Source: Zygaena filipendulae
Lineage: Eukaryota > Arthropoda > Insecta > Lepidoptera > Zygaenidae
Length of the DNA stretch: 64,000 nucleotides
Direction of reading: 5' to 3'
NCBI GenBank assembly: GCA_907165275.2
Contig: OU015665.1
Span: 2,790,001 to 2,854,000 of the forward strand
Positions 25,601 through 36,038 of the stretch are shown piece by piece. The notes below the pieces were generated by a model that ran no database searches, was not told the origin of the DNA, and was given only the letters and a program-made list of their open reading frames with translations. Position numbers and translations under genes: made by a program. The first letter of the stretch is position 1, and each line of letters begins with the position of its first letter.

Positions 25601-26599
25601 TAAGCTTCAGGTTATTATTAGCATGGTATGGCACCTTCTAAGAGGTAAAAGTATGCCCTTTAATAAAAAAAAAAAAACAGACCAAGTGCGAGTTGCTCGC
25701 ACAAGAAGGGTTCCGTATTTCCGTATTATCTATAAAAACGGCAAAAAAATGACGTTTGTTGAATGAGAGCCCCCTTAAATATTTATTCTGTTCTTTAGTA
25801 GTTGTAGTTATAGCGGCAACAGAAATACATGAGGACGGACAGACAGACGGACCGACGGACAGCGGAGTCTTAGTAATAGGGTCCCGTTTTACCCTTTGGG
25901 TACGGAACCCTAAAAACACAGTTTTCAAGTGAGAGAGATATCGCGTAACATAGCTTAGGACTAACTAAGACACTGCGTTGGTAAAGACGAATTGAGAACG
26001 TCCTAATTGTATTTTGTAATCGGTTACATTACAAAATATGACAGATGTACGAGTAGGTAAGATTCAACTATGCTGTATAGGTGGATAGGTACCTACGCAC
26101 GCTTGGGAGAAATGTCCATAAATGTTGGTTTTGCAAGTTTCAGACCGACTGCAAGTGCGAATATTTCCAACAAAGTGGTATTTTCTCTTTGGGACTAAAA
26201 TCCACAACCGCCAACGGCAACAGTCAACATTGCTCATCACCTTACCTCGGAGAGCAGCGGAGGTCAAAAAAAGCAGCGATTAGAGTCTTATTTGTTGTCA
26301 TTTATTTGAAATCGGATTTACATTTGATGTAAAGCATATTAATTATTTATTATTCACGCGTTTTTCAAGAATCTTGTAAAGTTAGGATTTTAGGAAGGTT
26401 GGTATAATCTAGATGGATTTCACTTAATGAACCTAATGCTTGGTTGAATTGAGTTGAAAACGCTTTTGTTTGGTTAAATTATAGCAATAACAAAGAAATA
26501 TTGAGAAATAAGTGTAATACATAGGTACTTACAGACGTCGGCTGCGCAGGCGGTGATCAACATAAATATGGCACTGAACTTAATCACGGCTGACGCCAT
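10692..26599 (-). CDS. Invertebrate-type (i-type, destabilase family) lysozyme, copy 2
   Basis: Four exons, in coding order 26533-26599, 13417-13605, 12586-12659 and 10692-10841, join in frame with intron phases 1, 1 and 0, as in copy 1. Exon 3 is 74 nt in both genes. The product is 159 residues. Exon 1 encodes a signal peptide (MASAVIKFSAIFMLITACAA). Exon 2 has TDVCLGCICQAISGC, CGLFRMTWAYWADGGKPVLP. Exon 3 has YRNCALDPRCAAQAVQGYM. Exon 4 has DCNGDGQVNCYDYMAIHK, GGYGC and FNQCI. All are hallmarks of insect i-type lysozymes. The site of the catalytic Glu of active bivalve enzymes (ESGC) reads ISGC, as is usual for insect members, so peptidoglycan cleavage is unlikely by that mechanism. The 12.9 kb first intron is filled with transposons. 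The exon 1 link is supported by reading frame, signal peptide and promoter, but the distance leaves some doubt. Confidence 0.85.
10890..11066 (-). mobile_element. Lep1-like Helitron, 3' end decayed
   Basis: The minus-strand order of core motifs is intact (GAGTTCCCGAGGGAATTCC, CTGACAACGTTT, TTTCATGATGATCGAC, GCATTTATAGTAAGGA), but the terminal CAGCTAGT is lost. Confidence 0.55.
11292..11580. repeat. Interspersed repeat, copy 1 (matches 50786-51183)
   Basis: The segment beginning TTATCCTAGGGGTGAAAGTA and ending AATAGAAATGTGAAAATAG recurs near-identically at 50786-51183. The second copy carries an extra insertion. Confidence 0.6.
11640..11935. mobile_element. Foldback element relative, one outer arm only
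   Basis: The inner palindrome (CGGTGACAAGCC and GGGCTTGTCACCGAATTC) and the right arm (AATATTACGTGTGTTTTTG, then GGAAGTCGGTTTTAA) match the perfect foldback at 54372-54746. The left arm is absent. Confidence 0.6.
12660..13416. other. Second intron of lysozyme copy 2
   Basis: AT-rich. The only notable feature is a short GC-rich repeat-like block at 13140-13220 (GAGCCGAGTGAGCGTAGCGA). No exon is seen. Confidence 0.35.
13868..14020 (-). mobile_element. Lep1-like Helitron
   Basis: It starts ACTAGCTGTGCCCCACAG, then CCCGCAGGAACTCC and CGTCCAACCGTTTCGAAG. It is 5'-truncated and lies in intron 1 of lysozyme copy 2. Confidence 0.55.
14841..15004 (-). mobile_element. Lep1-like Helitron
   Basis: It begins GACTGTTCCCCGCGGTTTC and ends CGCATTTATAATATTAGTAG, a nearly full minus-strand copy of the subfamily carrying TTTCATGATGATCGGTTGAG. 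Confidence 0.6.
15005..18597. other. Part of the 12.9 kb intron without genes
   Basis: It holds only repeats and low-complexity DNA: a perfect hairpin at 16567-16599, a GAAT microsatellite near 17412, and a segment at 17115-17345 with TTTTTTTTGGCGTGTTATC resembling other lepidopteran repeats. No exon of a third lysozyme is seen. Confidence 0.4.
16567..16599. repeat. Perfect short hairpin
   Basis: Two 14-bp arms, CCTCAGACGAAATA and TATTTCGTCTGAGG, are separated by 5 nt. No flanking element was recognised. Confidence 0.7.
18790..18821. repeat. Perfect hairpin in the GC-rich end
   Basis: GCGACAAAGCTGAA and TTCAGCTTTGTCGC (14 bp) are separated by AATG. Confidence 0.75.
19413..19589 (+). mobile_element. 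Lep1-like Helitron, full length
   Basis: It starts TCCTACTAATATTATAAA and ends GTGGGGCACAGCTAGT, with the expected TC 5' and CTAGT 3' ends. Confidence 0.7.
19975..20633. repeat. Tandem satellite, about seven units of roughly 94 bp
   Basis: GAACTGAAGAT(A/T)CAA recurs at 19998, 20092, 20181, 20275, 20357 (shortened), 20453 and 20548. Each is followed by a TTCATGTTGACTAGATTCAT-like run, ATAATATATG, TTGTTAAATCA and ATAAACC. Units alternate between two variants (AAACGTTTTAAGAGTG or AAACCTT), so the first four units form two near-identical dimers of about 183 bp. The array ends exactly at a Helitron 5' end. Confidence 0.85.
20634..20835 (+). mobile_element. Lep1-like Helitron, full length
   Basis: It starts TCTATACTAATATTATAAAG and ends CGTGGGACAGCTAGT. 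It directly abuts the satellite array. Confidence 0.75.
21230..21451 (+). mobile_element. Lep1-like Helitron
   Basis: It starts TCCTACTAAGTAATATTATA and ends CGCGGGGAACAGCTATT, with the 3' CTAGT mutated to CTATT. Confidence 0.65.
22795..23416 (+). mobile_element. Lep1-like Helitron with its core amplified fourfold
   Basis: The 5' end is TCTATACTAATTATAAAG and the 3' end GAGGGTCAGCTAGT. Between them the module CTGGATCTACTGAA, ACTTATAGGAAGCTAC, CCCGCGGGAACTCCGGAG recurs with starts at 22861, 23000, 23142 and 23268 (spacing 139, 142 and 126 bp). Usual copies have one module. Confidence 0.75.
24978..25194. repeat. Three short hairpins with a shared CTCAGAAGAA stem
   Basis: Hairpin 1 (24978-25006): CTCAGAAGAATAA and TTATTGTTCTGAG around CTG, one mismatch. 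Hairpin 2 (25144-25165): a perfect 22-bp palindrome built on CTCAGAAGAAT. Hairpin 3 (25173-25194): CTCAGAAGA and TTCTTCTGAG, one mismatch. Confidence 0.7.
25300..25449 (+). mobile_element. Lep1-like Helitron 3' part
   Basis: It contains GTCTGTCTGTTTGTTTCGGC, CGATTGAACCGATTTTGGCG and the 3' end CCGCAGGGACAGCTAGT. Confidence 0.6.
25668..25920 (-). repeat. Common lepidopteran interspersed repeat (GGGTTCCGTACCCAAAGGG type)
   Basis: The minus strand reads TTTTTAGGGTTCCGTACCC and GGGACCCTATTACTAAGAC at one end, and CGGAACCCTTCTTGTGCGAG near the other, followed by an A/T run. It is non-coding. Its class is uncertain (SINE or MITE); fragments also occur near 3865 and 58985. Confidence 0.55.
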
Positions 26600-26695
26600 T
26601 GTGGCGGAAATTTTTGGAAAAACTTATGTTACAATAGAAATAAATAAAATAAAGTAAATTCTCTGGCGTGTTTTGCTCACGCGCTGCTACGTTCG

Positions 26696-26729
26696 ACTGA
26701 CATTGATCGTGGCCTTTGTGCTGCTTATA
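26696..26729 (-). promoter_or_regulatory. Core promoter of lysozyme copy 2 (TATA and initiator)
   Basis: On the minus strand, TATAAG (26724-26729) lies 31 bp upstream of the A of TCAGT (26696-26700), the insect initiator consensus. The ATG follows about 100 nt later at 26599. The spacing is canonical. Confidence 0.6.
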
Positions 26730-27007
26730 TGGACCCGCCGGTTTAGTAAGACATCTTCCGTTAAATTAATGATTTTTAAATAAAATTTTTAAACCTACTC
26801 ACTTACCTATAAAGTCTGTTTTGATCACAATTTAAGTTAATATATTGATACTACTATAGGACTGTAAATATAATAACACACTTCACAACACACAGATCTA
26901 CTTGATCCCACTGCAGTAAGAGCTATTATTAGCTTGTGTCGTGGAAAACAAGCAAACGTGGTATACCTATAACCTATACTTAAATGTATATATAACACAC
27001 CCAGACT

Positions 27008-27122
27008 AGAAAGTGGAACCCTGTGTTCATCACACAAAGTGCACCCCCACCGGGAATCGAACCCGGAACCTCTTGATTAGCGGGCAGGCATGGTGACCTA
27101 CTACGCCAATCGGGTCGTCGTT
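27008..27122 (-). mobile_element. tRNA-derived SINE, copy 1
   Basis: The minus strand has an A-box-like TTGGCGTAGTAGG, a B box GGGTTCGATTCCCGG, then GTGCACTTTGTGTGATGAAC. A second copy of the same family lies at 53333-53450. Confidence 0.65.
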
Positions 27123-27454
27123 GTACTATAATTTCCATGGTTCTGATACCATAAGACACAATATGGTCTAGTTTTTCCAAATGTCTACGCGGCATCTACA
27201 CGGTTACCGAAAATTCTAAACTCTAATTCTACTTCTCTATATACTATATAGTATATACCTAAGCTATCTAATCCAGTGGTTCCTGAAAACGTACGCACAT
27301 TGTATGAATCACTCTCTACATTTTGATCATATTATGGGGTTGTTTAGCAAAAAACATCCGATCGGTTGGACTATATTGTGGGACCACGCGTTCAAAGTGT
27401 GTTGTCTTCGAATTTACTAGACGATGCAGACAGCTGAGGTTCCTTCACAATCTG

Positions 27455-27597
27455 CACTCTGATTCACTATGACCTTAACACCGCGTTATAACGCGCCACA
27501 GAGAAAGTTTTCCCCGTGTGCCCAAAATGTAATTTTTTTACCATATCGAGTGATTGCGTTATGCGCAAGGAATGTTTACGGTCATAGTGAATCAGTG
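27455..27597. mobile_element. Short MITE
   Basis: The terminal inverted repeats are TGATTCACTATGACC on the left and GGTCATAGTGAATCA on the right, each preceded or followed by CAC/GTG. It is 143 bp and non-coding. Confidence 0.55.
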
Positions 27598-29398
27598 ACC
27601 TTGTAGCACTTAAACGTAATTTATGTAATAAATATTGAACAAATTACGTGATTTGACAGCTTGAAAATCGATGCAAATTAATAGGTAAGTTGTTTATAAC
27701 TCAACTCCATGCTCGCAAACTTGAATATCCAAATAGAACACGGACGGTGTTGTAAGTAGGTATGTTGGTAGCTCTACAATATGTAAGTACTTTCAACTAG
27801 GCCCATAAATTAGCGCTTACATCTCAAATCTTTGTGTTCTTCAATCTTCTTTGTCCTCGATTTCCAGCTTAATGCGCTACACAGATGACAGAATATATCT
27901 TGAAAGCATAAGTTTATGTACTTAGTACCTATGTATTTATATACAATAAGGTACTTACTAGGTCCTACGGGCTTGTAATTTACAGCCTCCTAATACCTAA
28001 CCACCACAGAAATAAGACAGCGTAAAATACTTAAGTAGGTAACAGCGTTTATCTAAGTTAGGTAGGCACCTACCTATATAAAAACAAACCGATTACAATA
28101 AAATTTACAACTGATTATAATCTTGTAAGGAAGTTCATTTACGTCTCATCGTTTCCTTTTGATTTATGTTAATTTATATTTATTATCACCAATAACGTTT
28201 AACGAAGTTGATGTGTAGACAAATACCTGAGTTAACTCTGGCTAAGCACCTATTTTAATTCAATAGCTACTGATTACCGTCTATGGACTATGTACCATGT
28301 TATTTAAACGAGTTATTACGGTGCGTTCACACTACATAACATAACATGTTACAATATGTATAACATTGTATAACGGTGCGTATAGACTATGTTATATAAC
28401 ACGTCCACATCATGTAACATTGTTATAGTACAATATTGCAACTTAAAGAAGATTGTACACAAGTGACAAGACATAGGCTACTGTGTGTATGGACTAGCTT
28501 CCTTTGCCTTCCCCGTTGGGGTAAATTTAACAAAAAAAATATGTCACCAATGTCACTTGTCAGACTGTCTAATTGTCTTGCGGCTTGTCTGTCACTCTGT
28601 CACCTTTTTTTCTTTCATAAATCCACAGAGTACTTTTTGCATAAATCATAGGTAAACGTCAAACGGTAAACCTTAGACATAAGTCTATGGGTAAACCTAT
28701 CACCAATTTCCCATTTTCTGTATTTTCGTAATAGTATAGGTACCTAGGTATTTTGTGTGATCGGACTTTAATTTTTCATGAGGTGATTTTAATTTAGTCG
28801 CTTAGAAAGAAGTAAAAGCATTCATACAGGTAGGTACTGTGATTTCATTAATAAAGTAAGTACGCGTTGATACTGTAGTTCATGTGTAGTCCTGATCGAA
28901 TGAGGATTTGACCAATCTTCCGATTTTTTTAACAATCACAAATGTTTCATTTTAATGTTTTACTTGAAAACCTTGGATCTACTTTGCACATCATACTTCA
29001 TTAAAATTTCAATGATTATTCTATCATACAAGATTATTTAACTGACTTACTGTTTGACTAAGATTTTATTCGAATCTGTCATTTTTATACACTCTCTGGG
29101 TCTATACCTATTACAACTTTGAAGTTGTAGCCCCGTTTAAAAGGTCTAGACAGTCGCTAACAAAGTATTATTAATATGAACCATGCAGTCAGCACATGAT
29201 AAAGTTGGCTGTAAGCCAAAAGTTACTATGTTATTAAGATGTATAAGTAGTAAACTACCTATGCTATTGAAACCAGCTTACCTCTCTCCAGTGGTGCCTA
29301 TCACATTATTAAAACACGACATACCGAAGTCACAAAAAAGGGATTAGCAATATATTATGTAAATTAAAGTGAATTTTCCATGTTTGTATTCCAGGGTC

Positions 29399-32300
29399 AT
29401 GCGTAATACAATACTCTATTTAACACTACTCTTGTGTAGTGTACTAGTCACTAGAGCATATGAAGATACACATCTTGAGGATGATGATTTTGCTGAATTC
29501 GAACAGTTTGATGCTGAGGATGATGCTCCCATAGCTGGTAAGACTTACCTAAGGGTGGTATTACATTTATCAAATATGTTTGTCCAATGTAGAATGTTTC
29601 AAATAAATTGGATTACTTCATCAAATGTACTGGGAGCACCAATATTTGCGCAAATATTGTGACAACTGTACATTAGACAAATGTAATTTATTTAATAGAT
29701 ATTTGGTAAGTGTAATACCACCCTTATATAAGTACCCATGTGACTGGATAAATTGAGATTATTCTATACTGTTAATACATAATAATGTGGTTTTTATACA
29801 AGGGCATACCTATAAAAGGCTTGACATTTTTATGTTGACTTTCTTTTTTTCTGTAACTGAACTTGAGACAATCCCTCTGAGAATCCTGGACTAAAAATTT
29901 ACTGATTATGCTGTAGAATTAAGGTTACAGCTTATAGAAAAATTTCTTATATTTCAGACTTTGGGGATGAAGACAGAGAAGTACCAGTAATACAAAATGC
30001 AAAGCCGGCAGCTAAAGAATCATTTGAAACAATTGAGACAGAGGATGAGATCTTAGTAGAGGTAATATTTACTGAAAATTATAATTATCTTAATGATTTA
30101 AGAAGAATGTATCTAAAAAAAAATTGTGCAGGACTCAGGAGTGTTATTATAATACATATATGTTTTTCTTATATCTGTAACCTAAGGCCTAGCTTTTTAT
30201 TTATTGTTTTGTCAAGACTTCACACTGACTGAGGTGTACGTCTGAAACCTTGTTAATCCAATTATATTAATAATAAGCCTGAAATATTATCCATGTCTTA
30301 CAGGATACAGTGAAACAATGATTGAGTTTTACACACTATGAATAAAAATTTCCATCTCTGTCTGTATGTTTGTATACAGTGTACCATGAAAAAACAGCTA
30401 TTCATTATTTAATTTAGTTCTTACAGTTATTTGCCTTGCTTTGCTTCAGGTTTAACTTAATAGTATTGTCATGTTTTGATGTGAACATTTTCAAATAGGT
30501 GGAAAGCAGCTATGCTAATAAGGGATACTTTTATTTTAACATAATATCTTCTATTGTTGCCAGGATGAAGACAATGAGTTTGAACACTTCCAAGATCCTG
30601 AGGAATTCGAGGGTCTCCCTGACAGTGCACCGCGCACGTCTGAACAGCCAAAGATTACCATATCTAAGGTTATTTGAATAATTAATTTCATTCCATATTC
30701 AACAATATTGCTTAAAAAAATAATTTTGTCCCCTAAAATGCAACTCAAGTACAATCAGTTACCATTGGGCCACACTTATCGCTATAGCGCAAATATTCGG
30801 CGCTGTATCCCTCTGTTACATTCTTTGTTAGAAAGAGAGATTATGTGATCACAATGTGTGCAGCCAGGGCTGTATTGGATGGTTTCACATGTCACGAAAG
30901 TCAAAGAATACCAACTGTTACTACGTAAAGAAGCGACCCTCGCCCACCGTCTGCTTCATCCAAGTCACAGCAGTGTAGGTTGATAATGTTGTGTGTGATG
31001 GACGACTTGATATTTCAATTTGAATTTGGAGCCTGCCCCGGCCCGGCGCGAGCTCTACCATTCACACACACAAACTGCGCGTGTGCACACAAGCCATCCG
31101 CCTGTAGCAGTAAAAGGTGGAGGAATCGTTTCTCTTGTATGGAGTGTGGCGGGTGTGCCGCAGGTGCCGATAACGCTCCGGCCGCGCTGGGACGCGTACT
31201 GGCTGGAGGGGCTGCTGTGCTGCGCGCTCGCCGCCTACGCGCTCGCGTACGCGGTCGGCAGGGCGAAGAACACGACCATCGCCACCAACTTCTTGAAGCT
31301 ACACAAACCGCTGTTGGAAGATAACTTCACGTTGGTCGGTGAGTTCGTTTGTATCGATTCAAGTTACATGATTATTAAACCAAATGAAGTCGTAAAGGAA
31401 AATTGTAAATAAATGAACAATAAAATTTAATTCATCTTGTAATATCCAGTTGTTTTAGCCTTCCAGTTGTTTTCACAATTTCTTGTGAAACAACACTGTA
31501 GAGTGTAGGTAAAGGCTTGCTAAGGGCCTGTGCACACTACGTTTTTTAAACGTAGCGCGTTCGTAGCGATACAGACGCGATACGCACGCGAGTCAGACGC
31601 AGTCTGTAGACTTTTGTAGGATAAAAGCGCGCTGACTACGCGCCGTCGTCGATGCGTTTAAAAAACGTGGTGTGCACAGGCTTATAATAAAAAAAAATTG
31701 TTAAATTCATGAAAAAAAACGAGATTTTGAGATAAATGTCTCTCTTGAGCCATACCATGGATTATTTATCTATCTTCGTAGAATAAGTATATGTAGTACC
31801 TTCAGCTTTGCCAAAAGCATTTAGACCCCTTAACATAGTTTTCCTAATGCATTCTATGTTAAAGTGCTGTCGCGTTGCACGCTGCGCTCGCGTAAACTCA
31901 ATATTTTCATTATACTATTATATTGTTTACATGTGACAATCCTAGTCTGCGTTTATGTAAGATCAAAAGCTTACTGCCCATTATGCAGTGTCTGCCACAC
32001 ATAGTATTATCCTATATAATAGCTCAGTTGTCGATGGGTGGGTTCAGGCGAGGCGGGCGCGGACGTGGCGTGCGCGGGCGACGAGCGCGGCTGGCGGCGC
32101 GAGGCGGAGCACTGCTTCTCGATGTGGTGCAGCGGCCGCGTCTGCTGCGAGGGCATGCTGCTCACGCTTAAGCTGATCAAGGTATCACTACCATCCATAC
32201 CATTAAAGATATTCGTTTGTGGCTTTACCCTCAATAAAAAAAAAGTGATTTTGCTTTTTTAGAGCACACAACTAAAGTAACTTTTTAAGCACCATATGAT

Positions 32301-35300
32301 TTTGTTTGTGCTTTTTTATGTCAACTTGCGAAAGTTACTTTTACGCTTTCATGCCCTAACGGCTCAACCGATCATCATGAAATTTTGCATACACGTTGTT
32401 AGGGCACATAGGGTACTTTTTGTCCCAAAATTCCCGCAGCAACTCCCAACTTATCGCTAGTGAAACCGCGGGGTACAGCTAGTATATTGTAACGGTAATA
32501 TATTGTGTATTGTTCGGTGTGCGGGTGTCCAGCGCCAGGACCTGGTGCACCTGGCGCTGGGCGTGGTGCGCCCGTCGCCGGACACGCTGCACGTGCGCAT
32601 CGAGCTGGGCAAGGACGACGGGGACCCGTTCGTGTTGTGCGTCGCGCAGAAGAAGATCGCCGCGCGTCTCGCCAAGGAGATGCAGGACCTGGTGAGTGAG
32701 GAGTGGTTGGTTTTTAGTTGTCTAGAGTCCTGAGTGAGGCGAGGGGTTCAAGCCGCCCAAGACGAACTACTTTTCATACCTACTGTGGGAAAATAAAAAC
32801 TCAGGACTGCAAAAAAGCATTTATTTAGTTAAAAAGTAAAATAAAAGCTAATATTGAACTCCTATACGTATTTTTTCCAGTTATGGTGGGAAAGAGTTAT
32901 ATTTTTGTTAGAAACATTTATAGAAATTGTGGAGTTTATTTGACCCGAGCATTCTGAAAAAGGTTTATTCGAAAATCGAACTGGCCACCACAGACAAATT
33001 ACATCAATAAAAAAAAATGCTAAGAGATTCCTACAAATATTAACGTTCCAAATCACTTCAATCCCATGGGAGCTTCATACAATATAAAAAATTACTAAGG
33101 ATCTATGCAATCACTTCCTTACCAACTATGGAATACCTAACCAAATCCCCCTGACCGCGTTTAACATTGGTAAGGCACAAAATGCTTGGCATAAAGTGTA
33201 GTGATTATTTGCTCAGTGAACATAACCTCCCTTGGGATGTAATGTCTTGCTTTACGTCGCGATTGCCTGACATGTAATTGGACATTGTCGAGCGGGTGTG
33301 TTTGGTACGCGGACAAGTGAAACGACTCGTGGCTCGTATCGTCTGCTCCTTTATTGCGAACACCACGCGCGTGGACGCAGCCACGCCTACACATACAGAC
33401 ACAGTACCTATACACATACACAACAGGGTGGTATGAAAAAAAAGTAAGGGTCATGCAACTCCACAACATTAATGTGTATCCACGTGGTGTGTGCAGAGCG
33501 TGTTCTGCCCGGAGCGGCGCGCGGGCGACAAGCACGGGCTGCCGGCGGCGCTGGCGGTGATGTCGGAGACGGCGGAGGCGACGGCGGCGGTGCTGGACGC
33601 GCGCGCCACCGCCGCGCTGCACCAGTACCACCGCCACGTGCAGTACATACACATCTCCGACCGGTACTCGGGCCCGAAGCAGATGGAGTGAGTACTGACT
33701 ACTGAGTACGACCCACGTCACGTCACACCCCCCGCCCCCTTAGCCAGCGTGAGCGTAGCGTTGCCGGGCTCTGGGCCAGGGGGCAAATCAGATTTTTTAT
33801 AAGCACCTAGTCAAATAAATAAACATAAATTAAAATAAGTATTTTTTATTTAAATTAGGTATTTGAAAAGTAACTACATTGTATTCATATGGCAAAAATA
33901 TGCCTTTTCTTAACTTTTGAAGGGATGTAAACAAAATCCAGGGAGGCGCATACATACATAGTTGGATGAGTGTAACCACCTTTGTTACATCACCGTCGGC
34001 AGGGAGGCGGCGGTGACGAAGCCGCCGGAGACGGAGCGCGTGATGCTGGTGAGCCTGGCGCTGGGCGCGGACGGCGGCGGCGAGGAGGTGCGCCCGCTGC
34101 TGCTGCTAGTGTTCCACCTGCTGGACCGGGTGAAGCGCGTGCGGCTCAGCAAAGAGGTAGGTACCGCACACACCAGATTCCAATTTGTTTCAGACAATTT
34201 CTTAAATAATTTCGCATATACAATATATGTATATGATGTATGATGATATATGGTAATAAATACAGGGTTGAAACCATTATAAACATTATAAATTTCAACC
34301 GAGCTGAACAGCTGATGCATCGCTCGCTGTGCGCGTGACGCGTGCCTTGTATACCTATTAGTGAGCTACGTGTATTGTGTACCTTGTGAATGTAATGATT
34401 TTTTGATGAATTTATTTTCCTCATATTCTGAAAAATTACCGAACTTATAATACTATTTTTTCGCTTATCGTGTATCTATATACTTTCAGCCCTGTAAATA
34501 TTTGCAGTTAATTTTACACCATGTTAAATAATGCATTCAGCCAGTTTCAGACATCAATAAATAGGTGTATCTTATAACATCGTGGTACGGTTTGATATTG
34601 CAAACCATGGTCACAGTAATACATATTATTATAACCTAAAAGGGTATGGAAACGTTCGAAACGGGCCACTCAGACAGACGCGCGCATCGACGAGTCCCCT
34701 AAGCGGATGTCGCAGTGATATGTGTATTGTGTAGTATGCGACGTCCGCTTTGTGTATGTGTGCGGTTTCGAACGTTTGTACGCAGTTTCCGTACTCTTTT
34801 AGCTTATAAATTTACTCAGATTTTTTGGAGGACTTCATACCTATATATCAGCTCAAAACGTCATATATATCTCCTTGCGCACATAAAAAAGTCGCCACCG
34901 CTAAACACCAATGTTTAATGTTTGCGTTGCGCAGGCGCTGGGTAAGTGCGAGAAGCGGCGCCAGAAGGTGGCGGAGGCGTGGGTGCGCGGCACGCACGCG
35001 GCGCGCCAGGAGCAGGCGGCGCTGCGCCGCGAGGAGAAACGCAAACAGGAGAAGGAGCGCATCCTCGCCGTGAGTCGCACATCATCTCTATCACCACAGA
35101 GTCCACAGGGACGGTACCAATAGGTAATGCAGAGGTTCGACGAAGCCGTCTAGACGAGGCAATACGGTGGTGAACGAAAGGAAATGAATTCAGCCAGCAC
35201 TAAATTGACAGCACACACGGTTTTGGCGTCCAGTCCCCCGATAAGGTTGACGGATTAGGCACCCAAAACAAAAAATATTCTATTGTGTGGAAATCAGACT

Positions 35301-35944
35301 GGCTGCCCAACCGCCTTAACGACATTGAAAAATCTTTTACCGTTATAAGGAACTTATTGTTGTGTCACGTGGTTACGTTTTGTCGTGACGTATCGTGATA
35401 AATGCCTTAGTTTTCTATAACGATAATGGTTAAAGACTTGGCTAAGACGTTTTGCTAACGATTATGTATGTGTGTTTACAACGGAGGTAACTTGTTTTCA
35501 GCAACGTTTGGCTGTGGGTCAGTCTGGTTAGATGGAAAATGATTTTAATATTAGCAATGTGTGTTGTTGTTGCGTTGACATGTTCCAGGTTCAATTCCTG
35601 ATCGGGGTGAACTTTGTATAACACAATTTAATAGTTTGTATAACAAACATTAGTAAAAAATAACTATGGAAACAATTATTTTTCCATAGTCCATTAACTG
35701 AACCGTATTATAGACAATGAGTCATTTGTGTCTAGTAAATTGTTATTATTATTACTAAAGATAAGTTACTTTTCTAGCTTTATACAATCCAAATACATGG
35801 CCACTAGTTTATTTTGTATAAAAATCTGTTTCTTTTTAGGAAGATGATCCTGAGAAGCAGCGGCGTTGGGAGCTAAAGGAGCAGAAGCGTCAGCAAAAGC
35901 GAAAGACGCCCAGGATGAAGCAGCTCAAAGTGAAGGCGCTTTAA
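29399..35944 (+). CDS. Ccdc47: CCDC47 (calumin), ER PAT-complex subunit
   Basis: Ten exons join in frame: 29399-29537, 29958-30061, 30564-30668, 31164-31338, 32048-32181, 32533-32691, 33497-33687, 34003-34156, 34935-35069 and 35840-35944 (TAA). They give 466 residues, against 483 in human. In order: a signal peptide ([20 protein letters not shown]), an acidic luminal stretch to about residue 115 ([15 protein letters not shown]), one membrane helix near 127-148 ([20 protein letters not shown]), then the conserved cytosolic domain with [35 protein letters not shown]-like [12 protein letters not shown] and [10 protein letters not shown] basic coiled coil ends in EEDPEKQRR-like [11 protein letters not shown] and [13 protein letters not shown]47 with Asterix forms the PAT complex that helps insert multipass proteins at the ER translocon. 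All splice sites are GT-AG. Exons 4-9 are strikingly GC-rich. Confidence 0.97.
31522..31683. mobile_element. MITE in CCDC47 intron 4
   Basis: AAGGGCCTGTGCACACTACG at the left and CGTGGTGTGCACAGGCTT at the right are inverted. TTTTTTAAACG and CGTTTAAAAAA extend the arms. It is 162 bp with a GC-rich centre. Confidence 0.65.
32335..32483 (+). mobile_element. Lep1-like Helitron in CCDC47 intron 5
   Basis: It has the core ACGGCTCAACCGATCATCATG, GTCCCAAAATTCCCGCAGC and the end CGGGGTACAGCTAGT. The 3' end is about 50 bp before the exon 6 acceptor. Confidence 0.65.
34637..34801. mobile_element. MITE in CCDC47 intron 8
   Basis: TAAAAGGGTATGGAAAC and GTTTCCGTACTCTTTTA are 17-bp inverted ends with two mismatches. 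Inner inverted pairs are GTTCGAAAC and GTTTCGAAC, and AAGCGGATGTCGCA and TGCGACGTCCGCTT. Confidence 0.7.
35314..35446. mobile_element. Foldback MITE in CCDC47 intron 9
   Basis: It is related to 9759-10137: CCGTTATAAGGAAC pairs with CTTAGTTTTCTATAACG, with internal GTCACGTGG and a right end GACTTGGCTAAG. Confidence 0.5.
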
Positions 35945-36032
35945 ACAAGTGAAATTTAATAAATTTCAAACAAAATTTTGAATATATTATAATTATATAT
36001 TTATTTTAAGTGTTACCTACTCAATGAGAGCA

Positions 36033-36038
36033 AATAAA
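36033..36038 (+). terminator. CCDC47 poly(A) signal
   Basis: The first clear AATAAA after the stop codon, about 90 nt downstream. Confidence 0.5.

Larger units (their letters stand above)
26730..29398. other. Intergenic region between the divergent lysozyme copy 2 and CCDC47
   Basis: It contains a SINE (27008-27122), a short MITE (27455-27597), a segment with repeated GGTGCG..ACTA..TAACA motifs (28320-28435), and a fragment shared with 20945-21000 and 46390 (TATGGACT..TTCCTTTGCC). The CCDC47 promoter should lie in its last part; a likely 5'-UTR acceptor site is the CAG at 29392-29394. Confidence 0.4.

Noticed and set aside
26064..26332. Overlapping ORFs on both strands near the lysozyme signal exon
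   Set aside because: No domain, no splice support and no relation to the lysozyme frame.
27061..27118. tRNA gene on the minus strand
   Set aside because: The A and B boxes are present but there is no acceptor stem or proper anticodon arm, and a second copy at 53333-53450 shows that it is a SINE.
29369..29398. CCDC47 start at the upstream ATG (MNFPCLYSRV)
   Set aside because: A likely 3' splice site (TATTCCAG) lies between it and the ATG at 29399, and only the latter gives a clean signal peptide.
33161..33721. 186-codon minus-strand ORF
   Set aside because: It is the antisense shadow of GC-rich CCDC47 exon 7 and its intron.
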